A stretch of 64,000 nucleotides of DNA from Haematobia irritans. Its lineage: Eukaryota > Arthropoda > Insecta > Diptera > Muscidae. The notes under the pieces are model-generated. The model saw only the letters and a program-made list of their open reading frames with translations, was not told the DNA's origin and ran no database searches. Positions within the stretch are counted from its first letter, which is position 1. Every line of letters starts with the position of its first letter. This document shows positions 32,421 to 45,000 of the stretch, in pieces. Both the position numbers and the translations under genes were made by a program. The stretch spans positions 35,542,671 through 35,606,670 of the forward strand of contig NC_134399.1 in NCBI RefSeq assembly GCF_050003625.1, read 5' to 3'.

Positions 32421-34054
32421 CTATAAATTATTTCCAACTTCTAATAACAAATCATTGTAAAAACATTTCCACTGACTCACTGGATTCCACTACAATAAAA
32501 TGCCATCGTTAGAGTTTTCTCGCAATAAAAATAACAAAAAAAAAACACAATCCCATATTTCCGTTGCATATACTGACACAGTTTTTACCACCCATATGTC
32601 AATCATATCGTGTCATCATTGTGTCAACCACTTAAACCGGTGGCATAAAGTCATTGACAGTTGCCAATACCCACACAGGATGACTTCATTGCAAAGGCGC
32701 TTTGGTGTCGATGACAAGATAATCCTCAATGAGTGTCCTCTTGAAAAGCTTGTTCCTGATTTCAAGACAAAGTTTATGGTTGAAGTGTTCCTAAAAAAAA
32801 AGCAAAAACCTCCAACATGGGTGGGATAATCGCTAAAGTTTATTGCCACCATCATGAACTCTCATTGAGAATGACATCGAACTCTGTCAGAGTTGGCAAT
32901 AACATTTTGACATGCCGTTTTAGGAAATGTTTAAGAGAGTTGTTAATGACAGGTTAAACGCGGAAAACATGTGAATGGGAATAAGAAAAAATTTCCTCAT
33001 GCATTTAAGTAAGATGAATCTGCGTTAATGTTGGGAATTTCTAAAAAGTGGCATAAACAGTGTCACTTGCAATAAAGAGTGGCACACTTTTTACAAAACA
33101 AAATGTCAGTGTTTTATATAAAATTATGAAATTAACATTTCTTCAATTTAGATTTCATTTTTATCTCTATTTCATTGAAAAACATTCCTTGAAAATTAAT
33201 GTTAAGGAGATTTACGCGGTTTCTCTATTATTTAAAAATTTCTTTGCATATTTTTAGGTGGTTCATGTGTCTACCGGCAATATCAGGATAAACAAGGGAA
33301 ATCTGCTTACATCTATAATATTCGACCTGTAAATTTTAAGACATCGATCATTAAAATAGTTCAGTATAAATTAAAATAATTAAAAAGTGGCACAAAATGA
33401 CAAAATGGTGACACAAAAATCTACGTAATTTAGTATCAGAAAGGTAAAAGTGATTGGGATTGTAATTAATAGCAAATCAAAAAAGTCAAAAAAGTCAATA
33501 TTTCAAAAGTCTAATTTTTAACATTTTTAAATTTTGAAAAAAAAAATCGACAGTCGCCATTTATATAAATCAATTATCGATTTTTGCAAATTTGACTTTC
33601 CAATTTTTTTTTCAAAATTTTTGACTTTTCAACCCTTTGCGTTTTCCGGAATGTTTAGAAATTTCCCGCAAAATCTTTGCCCAATAGTCCCTGTGTTTAG
33701 TGTAGTGGCGGTTTTCTATTGTAGGCATCTTTTTTTGAGATGTTTTTTTATATCACTCCGCAACCAACGCAAATTCTTTGGAGGCTATTTTTACTTTTTG
33801 AATTTCAAAGTTAGAATGCAGTATTGTTGTATTTACAGTGACTGCTTCAGTATAGTGCACTTCATACATATGTATATTCCATATGTTTAAGAGTTACTAA
33901 CCCAACAAACATATTAGCAACTAAAATTCAATATAAATAAATTGGGAATAGACTTCTGACTAAGCAACGTTCTTGATAAAGTAAAAGTAAGAGTCTGGTC
34001 ACCTTAGCACTCTCTATTACAATCTCTTTACTATTCTCCTCTCTAAACTTTTGT
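32421..34054. other. No convincing gene; one 109-codon open frame of higher complexity
   Basis: Mostly AT-rich. 32500-32829 (+) is open for 109 codons, and its C-terminal two thirds have a more balanced composition than the surroundings. It has a lysine-rich low-complexity start, no recognisable domain, and overlaps a reverse 79-codon frame. 33534-33890 (+) is open for 118 codons but is phenylalanine-rich and starts in poly-A, so probably chance. Remainder empty. Confidence 0.4.
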
Positions 34055-34062
34055 TTCCTTGG

Positions 34063-37000
34063 CAAGGCTGCCAATAAAATTTCAAGAATAATCGTCACTT
34101 TTTTTCCGAAAAAAACTTCATAATCGTCACTTCCATTTTAAAAATCGTCATAAAATTTTCAATGTTAATAATATTAAAACCAAACTAATTTTTTGTTTAA
34201 AAACAAAAATATTTATTTCATATAAAGAACAGAAAATTAACACAACTATGCATTTCACAACAAAATCATAATGAATTCAGTCTTGTATAAAAATAAAATA
34301 AAAACATACATTTATATGCAATGCTATGCAATTCAAAAAATAATATAAAAAATTTTTTTTTAATATATAGGTTTACTTCAGTATGTTTTTTTATTTAAAA
34401 ATAAAAATAAAGATCTTTAATATTTACATCTGTGTTGCCCAAAATTTGACAATTTGCAAAAATTTTATTAAAAATAAAATTTAGCAAAATTTTCTTAGAA
34501 ATACAATTTTGCAAAAATGTTCATAGAAATACATTTTTACAAGAATATTCTATAGAAATAAAAATTCGCAAAAAAATTCAGATATAGAGGCTTGAGAAAG
34601 TTTTCTATAAAAATAAAATTTTGAAAAAATTTTCTATAAAAATAAAATTTTAACAAAATTTTCTATAAAAATAAAATTTTGACAAAATTTTCTATAGAAA
34701 TAAAATTTTGACAAAATTTTCTGTAGAAATAAAATTTTGGCGAAATTTTCTATACAAATACAATTTTGACAAAATTTTCTGCAGAAATAAAATTTTAACA
34801 AAATTTTCTATAGAAATGCAATTTGACAAAATTTTTTAAAGAAATACAATTCTGACACAATTTTCTATAGAAATAAAATTTTGCCGAAATTTTCTATACA
34901 AATAAAATTTTGACAAAATTTTCTATAGAAATAAAATTTTGCCCAAATTTTCTATAGAAATAAAATTTTGACAAAATTTTCTGTAGAAATAAAATTTTAA
35001 CAAAATTTTCTATAGAAATAAAATTTTGCCGAAATTTTCTATAGAAATAAAATTTTGACAAAATTTTCTATAGAAATAGAAATAAAATTTTGACAAAATT
35101 TTCTATAAAAATAAAATTTTGACAAAAATTTCAATAGAAATAAAATTTTGACAAAAATTTTCTATAAAAATTAAATTTTGACAACTTTTTCTGTAGAAAT
35201 AAAATTTTAACTAAATTTTCTATAGAAATAAAATGTTGACAAAATTTTCTATAGAAATAAAGATTTGCCGAAATTTTCTATAGAAATAAAATTTTTACAA
35301 AAATTTCTATAGAAATAAAATTTTGACAAAAATTTTCTATAGAAATAAAATTTTGAAAAAAAAAATCTATAGAAATAAAGTTTAGCCTAAATTTTCTATA
35401 GGAATAAAATTTTGACAAAGTTTTCTATAAAAATAAAATTTTGACAAAATTTTCTATAGAAATAAACTTTTGAAAAAAAAATTCTATAGAAATAAAGTTT
35501 TGCCGAAATTTTCTATAGATATAAAATTTTGACAAAATTTTCTATTGAAATAAAATTTTGACAAAATTTTCTATAGAAATAAAATTTTGACAACTTTTTC
35601 TGTAGAAATAAAATTTTAACAAAATTTTCTATAGAAATACAATTTTCACAAAATTTTATATAGAAATAAAATTTTGACAAAATTTTCTATAAAAATAAAA
35701 TTTTGACAAAATTTTCTATAAAAATAAAATTTTGACAAAATTTTCTATAGAAATAAAATTTAAAAAAAAAATCTATAGAAATAAAATTTTGAAAAAAAAA
35801 AATCTATAGAAATAAAGATTTGCCGAAATTTTCTATAGAAATAAAATTTTTACAAAAATTTCTATAGAAATAAAATTTTGACAAAAATTTTCTATAGAAA
35901 TAAAATTTTGAAAAAAAAATTCTATAGAAATAAAGTTTAGCCGAAATTTTCTATAGGAATAAAATTTTGACAAAGTTTTCTATAAAAATAAAATTTTGAC
36001 AAAATTTTCTATAGAAATAAAATTTTGAAAAAAAAAATTCTATAGAAATAAAGTTTTGCCGAAATTTTCTATAGATATAAAATTATGACAAAATTTTCTA
36101 TAGAAATAAACTTTTGACAACTTTTTCTGTAGAAATAAAATTTTAACAAAATTTTCTATAGAAATACAATTTTCACAAAATTTTATATAGAAATAAAATT
36201 TTGACAAAATTTTCTATAAAAATAAAATTTTGACCAAATTTTCTATAAAAATAAAATTTTGACAAAATTTTCTATAGAAATAAAATTTTGAAAAAAAAAT
36301 TGTATAGAAATAAAGTTTTGCCGAAATTTTCTATAGATATAAAATTTTGACAAAATTTTCTATAGAAATAAAATTTTGACAAAATTTTCTATAGAAATAA
36401 AATTTTGACAACTTTTTCTGTAGAAATAAAATTTTAACAAAATTTTCTATAGAAATACAATTTTGACAAAATTCTCTATAGAAATAAAATTTTGACAAAA
36501 TTTTCTATAGAAATAAAATTTTGTCAAAATTTTCTATAGAAATAAAATTAAAAAAAAAATCTATAGAAATAAAATTTTGAAAAAAAATCTATAGAAATAA
36601 AGATTTGCCGAAATTTTCTATAAAAATAAAATTTTTACAAAAATTTCTATAGAAATAAAATTTTGACAAAAATTTTCTATAGAAATAAAATTTTGAAAAA
36701 AAATTCTATAGAAATAAAGTTTAGCCGAAATTTTCTATAGAAATACAATTTTCACAAAATTTTCTATAGAAATAAAATGTTGACAAAATTTTCTATAAAA
36801 ATTAAATTTTGACAAAATTTTTTATGGAAATAAAATGTTGACAAAATTTTCTATAAAAATAAAATTTTGACAAAATTTTTTATGGAAATAAAATTTTGAC
36901 AAAATTTTGTATAGAAATAAAATTTTGACAAAATTTTCTATAGAAATAAAATTTTGACAAAAATGTCTATAGAAATTTTGACAAAATTTTCTATAGAAAT

Positions 37001-39672
37001 AAAATTTTGACAACTTTTTCTGTAGAAATAAAATTTTAACAAAATTTTCTATAGAAATACAATTTTCACAAAATTTTATATAGAAATAAAATTTTGACAA
37101 AATTTTCTATAAAAATAAAATTTTGACAAAATTTTCTATAAAAATAAAATTTTGACAAAATTTTCTATAGAAATAAAATTTAAAAAAAAAATCTATAGAA
37201 ATAAAATTTTGAAAAAAAAAATCTATAGAAATAAAGATTTGCCGAAATTTTCTATAGAAATAAAATTTTTACAAAAATTTCTATAGAAATAAAATTTTGA
37301 CAAAAATTTTCTATAGAAATAAAATTTTGAAAAAAAAATTCTATAGAAATAAAGTTTAGCCGAAATTTTCTATAGGAATAAAATTTTGACAAAGTTTTCT
37401 ATAAAAATAAAATTTTGACAAAATTTTCTATAGAAATAAAATTTTGAAAAAAAAATTCTATAGAAATAAAGTTTTGCCGAAATTTTCTATAGATATAAAA
37501 TTATGACAAAATTTTCTATAGAAATAAACTTTTGACAACTTTTTCTGTAGAAATAAAATTTTAACAAAATTTTCTATAGAAATACAATTTTCACAAAATT
37601 TTATATAGAAATAAAATTTTGACAAAATTTTCTATAAAAATAAAATTTTGACAAAATTTTCTATAAAAATAAAATTTTGACAAAATTTTCTATAGAAATA
37701 AAATTTTGAAAAAAAAATTCTATAGAAATAAAGTTTTGCCGAAATTTTCTATAGATATAAAATTTTGACAAAATTTTCTATAGAAATAAAATTTTGACAA
37801 AATTTTCTATAGAAATAAAATTTTGACAACTTTTTCTGTAGAAATAAAATTTTAACAAATTTTAACAAACAAAAATGTCTATAGAAATTTTGACAAAATT
37901 TTCTATAGAAATACAATTTTCACAAAATTTTTTATAGAAATAAAATTTTGACAAAAAAATAAAATTTTGAGAAAATTTTCTATAGAAATAAAATTTTGAA
38001 AAAAAAATTCTATAGAAATAAAGTTTTGCCGAAATTTTCTATAGATATAAAATTTTGACAAAATTTTCTATAGAAATAAAATTTTGACAAAATTTTCTAT
38101 AGAAATAAAATTTTGACAACTTTTTCTGTAGAAATAAAATTTTAACAAAATTTTCTATAGAAATACAATTTTCACAAAATTTTATATAGAAATAAAATGT
38201 TGACAAAATTTTCTATAAAAATAAAATTTTGACAAAATTTTCTATAAAAATAAAATTTTGATAAAATTTTCTATAGAAATAAAATTAAAAAAAAAAAATC
38301 TATAGAAATAAAATTTTGAAAAAAAATCTATAGAAATAAAGATTTGCCGAAATTTTCTATAGAAATAAAATTTTTACAAAAATTTCTATAGAAATAAAAT
38401 TTTGACAAAAATTTTCTATAGAAATAAAATGTTGAAAAAAAATTCTATAGAAATAAAGTTTAGCCGAAATGTTCTATAGGAATAAAATTTTGACAAAATT
38501 TTCTATAAAAATAAAATTTTGACAAAATTTTCTATAGAAATACAATTTTCACAAAATTTTCTATAGAAATAAAATGTTGACAAAATTTTCTATAAAAATA
38601 AAATTTTGACAAAATTTTTTATGGAAATAAAATTTTGACAAAATTTTGTATAGAAATAAAATTTTGACAAAATTTTCTATAGAAATAAAATTTTGACAAA
38701 AATGTCTATAGAAATACAATTTTCACAAAAATTTCTATAGAAATAAAATTTTGACAAAAATTTTCTATAGAAATAAAATTTTGAAAAAAAAATCTATAGA
38801 AATAAAGTTTAGCCGAAATTTTCTATAGGAATAAAATTTTGACAAAATTTTCTATAAAAATAAAATTTTGACAAAATTTTCTATAGAAATACAATTTTCA
38901 CAAAATTTTCTATAGAAATAAAATGTTGACAAAATTTTCTATAAAAATAAAATTTTGACAAAATTTTTTATGAAAATAAAATTTTGACAAAATTTTGTAT
39001 AGAAATAAAATTTTGACAAAATTTTCTATAGAAATAAAATTTTGACAAAAATGTCTATAGAAATTTTGACAAAATTTTCTATAGAAATACAATTTTCACA
39101 AAATTTTTTATAGAAATAAAATTTTGACAAAATTTTCTATAGAAATAAAATTTTGACAGAAATGTCTATAGAAATAAAATTTTGACAAAAATTTTCTATA
39201 AAAATAAAATTTTGACAACATTTTCTGTAGAAATAAAATTTTAACAAAATTTTCTTTAAATTCCATATAATACATTTCTTTCGAATAAAACAAAAATTTT
39301 ATATATACTAACCAAAAAAATTTGATATTTTTGTAATTTTGTAGATTTTTGATAAAATTTTCTTCAAATTTTGGTGGATTATTTTTGATGCGAGTGGCAA
39401 CCGTGATACTAATACTGTAGATGTAAAGTGAGGTATAGCTCCTACATGTATGAAATCTCTAGCAAAAACTTGCAATTGCTCTATCTGACTCTTGTCAAAT
39501 GTATTCTCTCTTTTGGTGGCTCTAAATGTGTAAACGAACTGCATCTAGTGCAAATTTTTGAACCGAGCTAATATCGTCATTTTTGGTGCAAAAATCGGTA
39601 AATCGGCATTTGTTATTTTTTTGAGTAAAAAATCGTCAAAATGCCGCTAAATCGCCAAAATTGGCAGCCCTG
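34063..39672. mobile_element. hAT-ended MITE swollen to 5.6 kb by an internal minisatellite
   Basis: Left end CAAGGCTGCCAATAAAATTT at 34063 and right end AATTGGCAGCCCTG at 39659-39672 form inverted repeats (CAGGGCTGCCAA type). They match the 655-bp copy at 48739-49393, including subterminal blocks (AATCGTCACTTTTT, CTTCATAATCG on the left; AAAAATCGTCAAAATGCCG on the right). Flanking octamers TTCCTTGG and TTCTTTGC match 6 of 8, a decayed hAT-sized TSD. The interior is the 29-bp array at 34440-39290. No transposase is present. Confidence 0.85.
34440..39290 (+). repeat. 29-bp minisatellite array 4 (about 4.85 kb), with higher-order structure
   Basis: Largest array in the window, roughly 165 units. 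Variant units (AAAGATTTGCCG at 35259, 35814, 36599, 37233 and 38338; AAAGTTTAGCC; GAAAAAAAAATTC) recur in a fixed order. The segment at about 35575-36440 is nearly identical to that at about 36995-37855 (offset about 1,420 bp), and 36834-36976 recurs at about 38571-38713 and about 38930-39062. The right edge at 39360-39405 (AAATTTTGGTGGATTATTTT then GCGAGTGGCAACCGTGA) is the DINE-type junction module. Reverse frames at 36822-37100 and 38910-39293 are by-products. Confidence 0.95.
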
Positions 39673-39980
39673 TTCTTTGCTCACCTGCTCTTAGCTCTCT
39701 TCCGCTGTCTTCTCAGATTCATTCTCAGCCCTTTCTTCTCTATACATTGGTTCTGTTCACGAATATTCTTTTCTTGCTTTCGGAAATTTCAAATGAGACC
39801 GCAAATGACGATAGGCATTTGGATCCATATCCCCACATTTTGCAGAATAATTTCATTAAAAAGGTTTGGCCATCTCTTTAAGAGATACCACGTTGTTGTT
39901 ACATCCTGGCCAACATTTGGAGTTTTATGATTATAATTGCAACTTGCATTTGTTTTGAAGAGAATATTATGAGATGGATG
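39673..39980. other. No gene seen
   Basis: Mixed sequence. The 89-codon frame at 39661-39930 starts inside the hAT TIR and has no recognisable domain. Confidence 0.5.
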
Positions 39981-41690
39981 AAAATTGAAACTTTTCCTTT
40001 TGCAATCTTTCAGCCCTGGAATTTTTTCATATCAGAGAATATTGGACTTTTTAAATTCTCTGGGATTTCTTTTAAATAGAAAAGGACATTTATTTGTTTT
40101 TTTACATTAGGGGTTTTTGTTTCGATTTCTTTTCTGGGGAAATTGGAATATTTTTTTTAATTTTCAGGGCTTTACCTCAAACAAGAGTTGGACATCAATA
40201 TTTAGAAATGGGAATAGTAAATAGGGAAATAGGGGGAAATTTTAATTTCCCCGGCATACGTTCTGAACACGAAAGAGAGAAATTTTTGGTTATTTTATCT
40301 TTAGGGGGTTTAGTTTTGTTTTCTTTATTGGAAAAATTGGATTTGTTTTTAATTCCCAGAGATTTCCCTCTAAGCAAGGTTCGATTTCTTTTCATTTCTG
40401 GGGAAAATGAGAATTTTTCTAATTCCCAGTTATTTCTCAAACGGAGGAATTTTATATCAATATTTTTTAGAAAGTTGTCAAAATTCGATGGAAATCATAT
40501 TATTTTCAGTATTTAAATGGGTGGCACCCACTCAATTTCTTCACTTCTGGGGAAATTGGGAGTTTTCCTTTTAAAAGGGAAAAACTTATAATTTTTATTT
40601 TGGAAAGTGAGACAATTTTGAGTCTTTGTTTTTTGACATTAAGGGCGTTAGTTTCGGTTTCTTTTCTTGGGAAACTGGGATTTCCTTTTAATTCCTAGGG
40701 ATTTCCCTCAAACAAGAATTTTACATTAATAACTTGAGAGAGTATTCAAAATTTAATTCAAACCATGTCACCTTCAGTATAGTAATGGGAATATTAAATT
40801 AATAACTCCCATTATTTTTTTCTTTTCTGGGGAAATTGGGATTTGTGAAATTTCCCATGATTTCACTCAAAAAATGAAGAACACTTATATATTGTTTTTG
40901 AAAAGTGAGAAAATGTTGGCCCTTTTGTCATTATTAGGTTTCTTTTCTGAGACAATTGGATTTTTTTTAATTCCAAAGAAGAATTTTACATCAATAAGAT
41001 AATTTATTTTATTTGTATTTGATTTTTTTCCAGTTTTGGGGAAAGTTGGATTTTTTAAATTCCCCCGTAATTTGGTCGAAAAAGGAAAAATGATTATATG
41101 GATTTGGAAATTGAGGTAATTTTGGTTATTTTGTCATTAGAGGGGGTTTTATTTTGGGTTTCTTTTCTGGGGAAATTGGGATTTTTTAATTACCAGGGAT
41201 TCCCTCAAAGAAGAATTTTCCATCAATGCTTTTAAAAAGTTGATAAAAAATTGATTCTAACTAGGCGACATCCATTAAATTTTTTCACATCTGGGGAAAT
41301 TCGGGATTTTTACAATTTCCCCGAATTTCGCTTAAAAAAGGAAAAACGCTTATATTTTGTTGGATAATTACGAAAATTTTGGTTTTTCTTTCGTTAGAGA
41401 GTTTTTAGTTTCGGTTTCTTTTCTTATTAGGGAAAATAGTCGACACCCATTAATTTTTTCCTTAGTTCTGGGGAAATTGGGATTTCTTTTTAATTCATCC
41501 GGATATCGCTTGAAAAGGGAAAGAAGCTTATATTTTTTGTTGGTAAATGAGAAAATGTTGTTTCTTTATTCATTTGTAGTGTTAGTTTCGGTTTCATTAC
41601 TGGGGAAGTTTGGGAGATTTTTCAATTCCCACTGTAATCATACCATTTTAAGTATTTATACAGGAATACTAAAAAGATGACACTCATTAA
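39981..41690 (+). repeat. TTCTGGGGAAATTGGGA minisatellite, large block
   Basis: About ten or more diverged units of roughly 110-180 bp. Each has TTCTGGGGAAATTGGGATTT, AATTCCC.GGGATTTC, then GGAAAAACACTTATATTTTT or AAGAATTTTACATCAATA. Two unit types alternate, one with TTAGTTTCGGTTTCTTTTCT and one with ACACCCATTAATTTTTT, giving a dimeric pattern of about 300 bp. Frames at 40094-40516 and 41357-41680 are repeat-derived. Confidence 0.8.
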
Positions 41691-43200
41691 TTTGCTATGT
41701 CTGCTCCCTAAACTACGAGAAATAAATCACTGTGTTATAATTTTTGAGGTATTTTAGTAAAATTAGGGTTAAGTGGTATTAAGTTTGGTTGGTTTGAAAA
41801 TAGAATAGGTTTTACTGACTTTAGATGACTATTAACCCGTGATGGGACTGTTATCAGCATAAGCGTGGGTTTTTATGTCTCTGGTGTGCCTATGCTATAC
41901 AAACTTTCATTTCGTATGATCTTCCCCAGATTATGTTAGCTTACATTGGAAAGAGGATAACTGTTTACTTGTCTCATTTCGGCTGCATTATATCTAAGTA
42001 GGAATTCGGCGGCCCGTGTTTGAGCTCATTAAAAGTTCTCCCAAATTATAACAGAATTTTATAGTGTCGACATTAAACAAAAATTGCTCTCCTCTGTATA
42101 TTAATCTTCAAAGAAATGCACTTTGCAATAAAATAAAAATTTCACTAGCCTCTCATCGCTCTCCATCCATGCAGCTTTTCAATGTTTACTCACAGTCAGA
42201 TGTCCTCTGTATGTTAAAAAAAAAAACAAAACTTAGAACAATACAAATCCCATATGTATTTCTTTTGTCTGTTTTGCTGAGTGTACACAGATGCTAAAGA
42301 ATTTTGCATGTGTATGAGAGGTAGAGAAGGCCTACAGAATGCTTTTTGTTGTTATTCTTTTTAGTTCCATTACAATGCAATGGGGAGTGTGGAGCCCATA
42401 GTTGTTTATTGTGCAGTGCGTAAATGAAATGAATGTTTATTTGTGAGTGTGTGTGAGAGAGAGGGAGATGGTATAGTGATTATTTTTAAATGTCTGGTTA
42501 TACAAATACTCTCACTCATGACGGTGTTGCTGCTGCTGCTGCTATTGCTACTTCAACAGAAATTTAGGTCAGCCATTGAACCCTGTTGCTGAAGAAGCAA
42601 GAAAAAAATCGAAACAAAAAAACACAAAAACGTCATTATCATCATCTTCAACGTCATGACGATGTTGGAGAGGAAGAATGTAATGATGTTGTTTGCGGAT
42701 GGACCAACAATATCCACAACATATTCACTTTTAATGCTGACAGTGTTGTCTACCACGTTTGGTAATGTCGTTTAATCTCTCATCAACAATAATAGGCTAT
42801 ATGCAGGCCTCTGTAGTAGATGTTTGTTAAGGCAAAACAGGAAAATATTTGCGAATTTGAGGTGATAGTGGTGAATTAATTTTAATTGATTCTCATAAAG
42901 GATTCCATTCTAAGAAAACCTTCAAAAAGTTAGGGTTAAGCCAGGTCTTTCCATCATGCGCTTGGTGACATACCCCTGAGGCAGTAATTGGTTTGTAATG
43001 CGCTGTGATGCGACTTTTTTGCGATCCCTGTTGAAGACAAATTTAAGAAATCTATTGACAAGAATTTTCAAAAGTTGACTTTTAGCATTGGAGCAATCTA
43101 ATTGATTTAGAAAAAGTAACTTGAAACAAGCTGATTTTCAGTTTGAAAACTTAATATAGTGCTTACTTTGACGACAAAGTTTATAGAAACGATTTTTTTT
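41691..43200. other. No gene seen; microsatellites
   Basis: Contains GAGAGA near 42452-42466, a (GCT)n-like run TGTTGCTGCTGCTGCTGCTA near 42524-42543 and an ATC-rich segment near 42636. This is typical of fly intergenic or intronic DNA. The small frames are unsupported. Confidence 0.5.
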
Positions 43201-45000
43201 ATTGTCACATTCTCATAATTTCACATAATAATATTGTTTTTTTGTTTTTGTTTTGATATATGGTGGGTATCACCATATATAAAGAATATAGTTTGAGAGT
43301 TATTGAAAGATCATTCATAGCAAGAGCGAGCAAACTGCAATGAGAATAATACAATTGTAGTTTGTACGCATGACTATGTTTATGAGAATAATGTGGTTAT
43401 TTTGGATAGTATTTTATGTACTTTTAGCAAATCGCTTCATTTCTTTTAATTTATTATTTATTTATTATTTTTTTACACATTATTATTGGTTATTTGGTTG
43501 GTTATGTGGGTTTTTGTGCTTGACTTTTGTTTCAGTTTGAAAGTCATTGCGAAAGCATTGAAAGCAAGAAATTGAGCTAATGCAAAGGTAGTTATAGATT
43601 TTTTGCAGTAATTTGTTCAGGGTAGTATGGTGGGATATTATATGTTTGTGATCTGTTAGTCCAATATTTTTGCTAAAGGTGTTAGTAAATAAAAGATAAA
43701 TAGGCATTATATGAAATATATATACACACAATTTCGATTTTTCCATAAACTCAAGTTCTTTTTAGGAACTTGGCCTTACGGTGCCCAAATTTAAGAATTT
43801 TAGCATTGTTCAATAATTAATAATTTAATTTAAAAAATGTGGGCTAAATCAGAGTAAATCGGGTAAATTTCGTAAGCTGAGTAAATTTCGTATCACACGA
43901 AAAAATTGATGTCTGTATATGGTAAAATGTTTGAATTTTTTAAATGGTTTAAGTATTCATAGGAAAAAAAAATTTTAATATTGACATTGTTGTGTTAGTT
44001 TGAGACATTAATAGGATTATACTGTATGGCATAATAGTTTGAGAGTGTTGTAGAATGTTTTATCTTTCAGGTTCTAAAATTATCTGTTAGTCAAATATTA
44101 TTCATAAAACAGTTTAAGAGCCACGCAAGAAAGTGTGTTAATACAACGATTTTATAGGATTTTATTGCATGGTCATAATCATTTTTTAAGAACATATTGA
44201 CAGAGGCTACGAGGATTTTACTGGTTCATTTTGGTATTAAACGAAAAAATATGGTAAAATGCTTAGGTTTTTTAATTGGTTTACGGTTTCGTAGGAAAAC
44301 TTCCATTTTCAATATTGACATTGTTGTGTTAGTTTGAGTAGCTGTTGTTTGGTTGGTTGTGTGTTTTAGGCTTTTCTATGCTATCATAGAGAAAACACTT
44401 TGCGATTCGTTGAGAGAGAGAGAAAGAGAGAGATAATTCAACGGCATTAATAGGATTATACTGTATGCCATAATAGTTTGAGAGTGTGGTGGCATATTTT
44501 GTGATCATTTAGTTGAATATTTTTTATAAAGGGGGATGTTATGGAGAAATAGTCTAAAAGTCACCGACAATGTATTGTAAACAAGAAAATGAGTTAGTAC
44601 AATGGCAGTTATAGGATTTTATTGTATGGTCATAACAATTTTTTGAGTTCATATTGTGAGCAGGTTAAATTTGGTATCAAACGAAAAAAATTGGTATCTG
44701 TGGATGGTTTTCGTGATGAAAATTAAATTATTCTAAAACCATTGTGGTCGTTGTTTTAGTTTGTGTAGCTTTTAGTTGCTATATGTTTCTGGCTTTTGTT
44801 ATGCTATCATAGAAAAAAAAAACAGTTTTACAGTCATTGGGAGAGATAGGAATGTCCTGCATATCATAACAGTTTGAGGGTGCGTTTTAAGTTTTAAGTT
44901 CTAAAATGATATGTTAGTCGAATATTTTACATAAGGGATTTAGTAAATAATAGATAAAAGGGTGTTATAAGAAATGTATAAAATAACCATATGTATAAAA
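43200..45000 (-). repeat. Repeat R family, reverse orientation, degenerate tandem
   Basis: Reverse-sense units contain AGTTTGAGTAGCTGTTGTTT, TTGGTTGGTTGTGTG, ATAGTTTGAGAGTGTTG, GGATTATACTGTATGGCATA (twice, about 44014 and 44454) and GAGAGAGAGAAAGAGAG. The block near 44325-44370, complemented, matches the R units at 14870-14950 over about 50 bp. Unit boundaries are unclear. Confidence 0.65.

Noticed and set aside
32500..32829. 109-codon ORF as a small host gene
   Set aside because: No recognised domain, a low-complexity lysine start, and no splice or promoter context that I can support. Left as an uncalled open frame.
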